Source: Pseudomonadota bacterium (GTDB taxonomy: Bacteria; Myxococcota; Bradymonadia; UBA4248). Taken from it: a stretch of 17,172 bases of DNA. The notes under the pieces are model-generated. The model had not been told where the DNA came from and did not search any database. It saw only the letters and a list, made by a program, of their open reading frames with translations. A program made the translations under genes and the position numbers. Position 1 is the first letter of the stretch, and each line of letters begins with the position of its first letter. Positions 15,481-17,172 of the stretch are shown piece by piece. The stretch lies in contig JAGACY010000482.1 in NCBI GenBank assembly GCA_017613855.1, positions 1 through 17,172 of the forward strand, in the 5' to 3' direction.

Positions 15481-16167
15481 ATGCCGTGGCTGCGCATGCT
15501 TTTTAAAAATAAAATTAAAGTTTACGCACAAGTCGATGAACATTACATGCCGGTCATTGAGGATGGGCGTGTCAGGTATCGCTATGACAACAAAACCGGT
15601 GCCGCCGAGTATTCCACTGTGAAAAGCAATTTGACGTTAATTCCGGGGGCTGAACCGGTAGAATTGGATGAGTCGGTTACAAAACCACCCAAACCTCGCA
15701 AAGTTCCGACCACTACTGTAAAAGAACCTGTAATCGACGTGATTCCGCCAAATACTATCGTCGCCTATACAGATGGCGGAGCTAGCCCCAATCCGGGGCC
15801 CGCGGGCAGCGGCATTCTCCTCATGTATGGTGAACATAGCCTCGAAATTTGGGAATATCTCGGCAAATCGACCAATAATATTGCCGAACTGACTGCGATT
15901 CTCGTCGCTTTGCAGAATATTAAGAATAAATCTCTTCCCATACTCCTTTACACAGATTCAAATTATGCCATCGGGGTTTTGTCCGGATCCATGAAGGCAA
16001 CCAAGAATCTCGATTTGATCGCTCAGGTGAAGGATGAAATGGCAAAATGCTCAAATCTGCAGCTCCTAAAAGTGAAAGCCCATGTCGGCATTCAACACAA
16101 TGAACATGTCGACAGACTCGTTGCACTCGCCCGCGATACCAAGCAGTCGGGAACACGAAGGAATTAG
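15481..16167 (+). CDS. rnhA: Ribonuclease HI with N-terminal extension
   Basis: 228-aa RNase HI that cuts the RNA strand of RNA-DNA hybrids during replication and R-loop removal. The catalytic domain (~91-218) has the full set: D98 in YTDGGASPNPGPAGSG, E136 in NNIAELTAI, D159 in LYTDSNYAI, and D211 preceded by H201 in VKAHVGIQHNEHVDRL. The first ~65 residues are an additional small strand-rich domain (KVYAQVDEHYMPVIEDGRV), followed by a Pro/Lys/Thr linker (~66-88). Typical bacterial RNase HI is about 155 aa. The extension does not resemble the usual hybrid-binding domain by eye. I recall similar extensions in myxobacterial-type RNase HI proteins, but this needs a search. Start ATG 15481 has only a weak ggttgga upstream. 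The stop codon (16165-16167) overlaps the first bases of a cagttag array. Confidence 0.9.
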   Translation: MPWLRMLFKNKIKVYAQVDEHYMPVIEDGRVRYRYDNKTGAAEYSTVKSNLTLIPGAEPVELDESVTKPPKPRKVPTTTVKEPVIDVIPPNTIVAYTDGGASPNPGPAGSGILLMYGEHSLEIWEYLGKSTNNIAELTAILVALQNIKNKSLPILLYTDSNYAIGVLSGSMKATKNLDLIAQVKDEMAKCSNLQLLKVKAHVGIQHNEHVDRLVALARDTKQSGTRRN

Positions 16168-16171
16168 TTAG

Positions 16172-16220
16172 CAGTTAGCAGTTAGCAGTTAGCAGTTAGC
16201 AGTTAGCAGTTAGCAGTTAG
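16172..16220. repeat. Heptamer tandem array, 7 x cagttag
   Basis: Seven perfect copies, the longest array in the window. Same unit as 4988-5015, which has four copies. Confidence 0.97.
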
Positions 16221-16290
16221 AGAATTCTCAAGGTTATTCCTAAAGAATGAAATTTTTAGCTTTAGAGTCGCCCCTTAGTTTTGCATCCCA

Positions 16291-16318
16291 ATTCCGCATT
16301 CCGCATTCCGCATTCCGC
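16291..16318. repeat. Heptamer tandem array, 4 x attccgc
   Basis: Four perfect copies plus a trailing att. It takes the place of the attacgc arrays of copy A (5090-5110 and 5167-5187), with similar sequence on both sides. Confidence 0.95.
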
Positions 16319-16403
16319 ATTTGAAATGCCATTCACCTTTAGCTTCAGACCTAAACTTAGGAACACTCATGCTCACTCACCCTTATTCATTACTCTTTGC
16401 CCA

Positions 16404-16410
16404 AAAGGAG
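16404..16410 (+). promoter_or_regulatory. Ribosome binding site deciding start 16420
   Basis: aaaggag with a 9-nt gap to ATG 16420. It argues against the upstream in-frame starts at 16321 (inside the repeat) and 16369. Confidence 0.8.
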
Positions 16411-16419
16411 ATTCAAGCT

Positions 16420-16587
16420 ATGTCAGATTGCCATTGTGGTTGTGAAAAAGAATGCTGTTGCGATGAACACGATTTCGAACAGGAAGAAGAATGCAAATGC
16501 TGTAAAAAAGCTTTTCTCATTCGTCTTGCTATCCTTTCGGTTGCAACGGCATCGGCAATTTTGTTGGTAAAAGCCATTCGCCGTTAA
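16420..16587 (+). CDS. Small Cys-rich single-pass membrane protein
   Basis: 55-aa protein. The N-terminal half packs nine cysteines and two histidines into 28 residues (C4, C6, C8, C12, C13, C14, C25, C27, C28; H5, H17), interspersed with Asp/Glu. Residues 31-50 (AFLIRLAILSVATASAILLV) form one membrane helix ending KAIRR. The positive C-terminal end suggests that tail stays in the cytoplasm, but the KK before the helix makes orientation ambiguous. The cluster could bind metal (Zn, Cu or Fe-S) or react with thiols; that is inference, as I know no family for it. Expression as a real gene is supported by the aaaggag ribosome site. It sits between the composite repeat and a lipoprotein gene. Confidence 0.7.
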   Translation: MSDCHCGCEKECCCDEHDFEQEEECKCCKKAFLIRLAILSVATASAILLVKAIRR

Positions 16588-16670
16588 ATCTCAAACCTTC
16601 AAAATGTGCCATACCCGATAATTTGAGTTAAATCAGTCTCGTCTGATTGTGGACACCTCTGGAGTGTATC

Positions 16671-17172
16671 ATGAGGAGATTGATCTTACTGGGTATGGCG
16701 TTGAGCCTTATGGGATGTGCGACCCAAAATGGCGGTTTTTCCGAGCGTGATAAGGTCGCTTTGCAGGGCCAAATCGAAGATTTGGAAGCTGCCCAACTTC
16801 GCCAGAAAACTAAAATAGCCAGCCTCGAAAAAAGAGTTTCTCAACTCGAGGATATGGTCAATATGCTGTCCAGACGTACTTCTTTGGACGCGCGCGAAGT
16901 CGTACGAATTGAGCCGGAAAACGCTCGTGTATCTTCTCAGTTTGAATATAAACCCAATGATAATTTCTCGGATGATGTTTACGAAGACATCGTCATTTCG
17001 GAAGAGAAAAAGCGCGCTTACTTTGGTTCATCCTCCGGTAATGCCAAAAAATTGCCCGCCAAACCGTATGAAAATGTCACTGATGAAAGGCTGCCTTCTA
17101 TGAGCTCCAATCCTGTTGCAGAGCAGGAATCAGCCTCCATTTCGCCGATGACTTTTTACCAGGAGGGCATTG
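16671..17172 (+). CDS. Coiled-coil lipoprotein, YbgF/CpoB-like, 3'-partial
   Basis: The reading frame is open from ATG 16671 to the right edge (167 codons). The start is supported by ctggag six bases upstream. The protein begins MRRLILLGMALSLMGC: two Arg, a hydrophobic core and a good lipobox (LMGC, C16), so it is a lipid-anchored protein. Residues ~25-68 form a heptad-patterned coiled coil (LQGQIEDLEAAQLRQK, then IASLEKRVSQLEDMVNMLS). Residues ~75-155 are polar and probably disordered. The window ends at SPMTFYQEGI, which looks like the first helix of a TPR. Signal, trimerising coiled coil and TPR together are the layout of YbgF/CpoB, the periplasmic partner of Tol-Pal in outer-membrane constriction. 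YbgF itself is usually not a lipoprotein in E. coli. The assignment is moderate because the TPR region is cut off. Confidence 0.7.
   Translation, partial: MRRLILLGMALSLMGCATQNGGFSERDKVALQGQIEDLEAAQLRQKTKIASLEKRVSQLEDMVNMLSRRTSLDAREVVRIEPENARVSSQFEYKPNDNFSDDVYEDIVISEEKKRAYFGSSSGNAKKLPAKPYENVTDERLPSMSSNPVAEQESASISPMTFYQEGI

Larger units (their letters stand above)
16166..16350. repeat. Composite intergenic repeat element, copy B
   Basis: Modules in order: a partial unit (agttag, 16166-16171) that overlaps the rnhA stop codon; cagttag x7 (16172-16220); a 29-nt core (16222-16250) identical to 5017-5045; a diverged tttagct block containing ccccttagttttgca (16271-16285); attccgc x4 (16291-16318); and a trailing block with ttcacctttagcttcagac (16332-16350) that also occurs in copy A. 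Compared with copy A, the first array is longer and the second array uses attccgc instead of attacgc. Confidence 0.92.

Noticed and set aside
16631..16648. aatcag/ctgatt hairpin before the coiled-coil lipoprotein gene as a terminator
   Set aside because: Only six AT-rich pairs and no T run.

Overview
This window looks like a chromosomal segment from a Gram-negative (diderm) bacterium. It encodes a TamB-type outer-membrane biogenesis protein, two or three secreted or lipid-anchored envelope proteins, a YbgF/CpoB-like lipoprotein and an AI-2E/PerM-family membrane protein. A Hanks-type Ser/Thr kinase with a long Pro-rich tail, very acidic low-complexity proteins of unknown family and an RNase HI with an extra N-terminal domain suggest a deltaproteobacterial-type lineage (Myxococcota/Bradymonadota-like). 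That placement is an inference from protein style and is not certain. All supported genes lie on the + strand. I see no phage, transposase, CRISPR, tRNA or rRNA.

Layout: 1-4976 is the 3' part of a very large tamB-like gene whose 5' end lies outside the window. 4977-5194 is a composite repeat element. 5195-6925 is an AI-2E family transporter with a large soluble insertion. 7042-7527 is a small secreted protein. 7528-7859 is a GC-rich non-coding stretch with a terminator-like hairpin and three strong tetraloop hairpins. 7860-9617 is an acidic protein of unknown function. 9618-9771 holds an inverted pair of heptamer arrays. 9772-13213 and 13210-15237 hold a probable three-gene operon: a 922-aa acidic protein with nine copies of an FF short motif, a Cys-rich lipoprotein, and a membrane-anchored Ser/Thr kinase. 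15238-15480 holds a second inverted pair of heptamer arrays. 15481-16167 is RNase HI. 16166-16350 is a second copy of the composite repeat. 16420-16587 is a 55-aa Cys-rich membrane peptide. 16671 to the right edge is the start of a coiled-coil lipoprotein.

The most unusual feature is between the genes. Four intergenic regions carry short tandem arrays with a strict 7-bp period, but the 7-mer itself differs (cagttag, attacgc, attccgc, attcact/agtgaat, tagcttg/ctataag). Two of these regions (after tamB and after rnhA) share an identical 29-nt core and further flanking blocks, yet hold different heptamers at the same place in the element. The other two are inverted-array elements with spacers of about 55 nt that could fold into long hairpins. 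The arrays sit at gene boundaries, touch the RNase HI stop codon and run almost to the start codon of the AI-2E gene. They resemble the heptanucleotide repeats known from cyanobacteria and Beggiatoaceae. As a modular family with exchangeable heptamers they are the best candidate here for an undescribed system.

The second point of interest is the scaffold-lipoprotein-kinase operon. The first gene carries a disordered acidic region with nine regularly repeated R/K-x-F/Y-x-x-F-F-acidic motifs. The last is a kinase with Thr-rich linker motifs and a transmembrane helix at its extreme C-terminus. Together they suggest an envelope-associated signalling or scaffolding module; this is inference from architecture and gene order.
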